Made by a program: the position numbers and the translations under genes. From the NCBI GenBank assembly GCA_900548875.1, contig URMA01000132.1:1-5666 (forward strand): 5,666 nt of DNA, read 5' to 3'. The notes under the pieces are model-generated. The model was not told the origin of the DNA. It searched no databases and worked only from the letters and a program-made list of their open reading frames with translations. The first letter of the stretch is position 1. The number at the start of each line of letters is the position of its first letter. The stretch comes from an uncultured Porphyromonadaceae bacterium (GTDB taxonomy: Bacteria > Bacteroidota > Bacteroidia > Bacteroidales > Muribaculaceae). Positions 5,100 to 5,666 of the stretch are shown piece by piece.

Positions 5100-5121
5100 A
5101 ATTAGTACAGTGACAGGGATT
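5100..5121 (+). repeat. Direct repeat copy 2, possible XRE operator
   Basis: AATTAGTACAGTGACAGGGA and two further bases begin directly after the TATAAT box and cover the expected transcription start. A protein bound here would block initiation. See copy 1 at 5052-5073. Confidence 0.5.
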
Positions 5122-5128
5122 GGTGGTG

Positions 5129-5374
5129 ATGCGGATGCAGCTAAATGAAGCCGTGAGTAAACGACTGACAGAACTTCTTTCAGAACGGAACATGACACAG
5201 TACCAGCTTTTTATGAAAAGCGGGGTTCCGAAATCAACCATAGGGAACGTTATCAACTGTTCGTATGAATCCGTGAAGCTACGGATCATCCATGAAATGT
5301 GCCAGGGACTGGGCATTACCCTGTGCGACTTCTTCCAGTCGCCGCTATTTGACGATTACCATCTTGATCCATAA
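5129..5374 (+). CDS. Small XRE-family regulator, Firmicutes type
   Basis: This 81-residue protein is a single helix-turn-helix domain. Helix 1 is EAVSKRLTELLSER; MTQYQLFMKSGVPKSTIGNVI holds helices 2 and 3, with the recognition helix beginning at PKSTI. SYESVKLRIIHEMCQGLGITLCDFF closes the domain in a form common in Clostridia regulators. It would act as a DNA-binding repressor, probably on its own promoter and perhaps on the divergent membrane-protein gene. Start choice is uncertain: ATG 5129 (AGGGA upstream) and ATG 5135 are both good, and GTG or TTG codons lie just upstream in frame. A strong terminator overlaps the stop, so it is transcribed alone. It is likely part of the integrated element's accessory or control genes. 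Confidence 0.85.
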   Translation: MRMQLNEAVSKRLTELLSERNMTQYQLFMKSGVPKSTIGNVINCSYESVKLRIIHEMCQGLGITLCDFFQSPLFDDYHLDP

Positions 5375-5413
5375 ACTCCGATACAACCGTTTGGGATGTA
5401 CCGGAGTTTTTTT
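5374..5413 (+). terminator. Rho-independent terminator after the XRE gene
   Basis: AACTCCGATACA (5374-5385) pairs with TGTACCGGAGTT (5397-5408), with one A-C mismatch and an 11-base loop. A run of seven T ends at 5413. The stem begins on the last base of the stop codon. It is a classical intrinsic terminator for the + strand. Confidence 0.85.
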
Positions 5414-5493
5414 GTTGGAGAAATGTATTGCAGAAGATATGGTTTCTTCGTTTTTAACGAACACAGCCATTTTACTTTTTCCAATTTTCCAAA

Positions 5494-5666
5494 TTAGTTG
5501 AAGATTATTTCTGACAAAACAATTTCCTCCGCTTGCGCCTTCAGCGTGTTCATCAGCCCCACCCAGCGCATAGGGTCACAGGCTTTCAGTTCCTCCGTGA
5601 CACCCGCAACTTCCATCATGTGAGGCAACATGGTTTCCACACGCCCCTGTGCTGTCCGCTCAATCT
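5494..5666 (-). CDS. tnpV: TnpV-like transposon protein, C-terminal part (runs off the window)
   Basis: On the - strand an open frame enters from the window edge and ends at TAA 5496-5494, giving 56 residues. The sequence includes MLPHMMEVAGVTEELKAC and ends with DPMRWVGLMNTLKAQAEEIV followed by LSEIIFN. This matches, from memory, the C-terminal end of TnpV: a mostly helical segment with GVTE-LK, a W-x-x-x-MN motif and AEEIV-x-EII. TnpV is a small accessory protein of Tn4451-like and related Clostridial mobile elements; its role is not settled. The N-terminal part lies outside the window. The gene is convergent with the XRE gene, and the 5415-5493 gap shows no feature beyond a short AT-rich inverted repeat. 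Confidence 0.7.
   Translation of the reverse strand, partial: IERTAQGRVETMLPHMMEVAGVTEELKACDPMRWVGLMNTLKAQAEEIVLSEIIFN

Larger units (their letters stand above)
4432..5666. mobile_element. One end of a Firmicutes-type integrated mobile element (predicted)
   Basis: The stretch from inside the pantothenate kinase gene to the window edge holds a membrane-anchored Clostridia-like protein, an XRE regulator, and the C-terminus of TnpV, a protein typical of Tn4451-like and other Clostridial mobile elements. Its expression signals (AGGGAGG, TATAAT, TATAAA) differ from the Bacteroidetes-type signals on the left. The left boundary lies between about 4430 and 4470, where homology switches from kinase to foreign protein. 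No integrase or terminal repeats are visible, and the right end is outside the window. The element class is therefore unproven. Confidence 0.6.

Noticed and set aside
5447..5461. TTCGTT-TTT-AACGAA inverted repeat as terminator of the TnpV gene
   Set aside because: The stem is six pairs and lacks a T-run on the - strand side, so no clear terminator function.
1..5666. CRISPR array, tRNA, rRNA or insertion-sequence ends
   Set aside because: No regularly spaced repeats, no tRNA-like cloverleaf, no rRNA segments and no terminal inverted repeats with a transposase were seen on either strand.

Overview
The window suggests a gut Bacteroidales chromosome (Bacteroides or a close relative). Two promoter-like sites match the Bacteroidetes -7 element TAnnTTTG, most native starts lack a strong Shine-Dalgarno, and the CorA carries the GVWGMNF form of its signature. 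No exact species can be fixed from this sequence alone. The right-hand 1.2 kb looks different: strong Shine-Dalgarno, sigma-70-like boxes, and proteins of Clostridia/Firmicutes type. I read it as the end of an integrated mobile element.

Left block (1-1335, + strand): a small exported protein of unknown function, a TIGR04076-like small cytoplasmic protein and a low-molecular-weight protein tyrosine phosphatase, closely spaced and probably one operon.

Middle block (1349-2949, + strand): a tripartite toxin-antitoxin operon of the HipBST type. It encodes an XRE DNA-binding protein (HipB), a free-standing HipA N-terminal domain (HipS) and a HipA-like Ser/Thr kinase core (HipT). The genes are joined by two 4-base ATGA overlaps. 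The promoter sits between two near-identical copies of a 16-base palindrome, presumably the operators. hipS has a strong Shine-Dalgarno and hipT has none. This HipS contains no tryptophan, unlike my recollection of the E. coli protein.

Right block (3022-4914, - strand, convergent with hipT): a complete CorA-type divalent cation channel. Just upstream, in the same direction, is a chimeric reading frame. Its first 150-160 residues are a membrane-anchored, Firmicutes-like protein; its last ~117 residues are the C-terminal end of a type II pantothenate kinase. The chimera appears to mark where the element entered the kinase gene.

Far right (4915-5666): a divergent control region with direct repeats and a palindrome, a small XRE regulator with its own terminator, and the C-terminus of a TnpV-like transposon protein running off the window edge.

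The strongest points for follow-up are the HipBST operon with its paired operators, and the in-frame element-host gene fusion upstream of corA.
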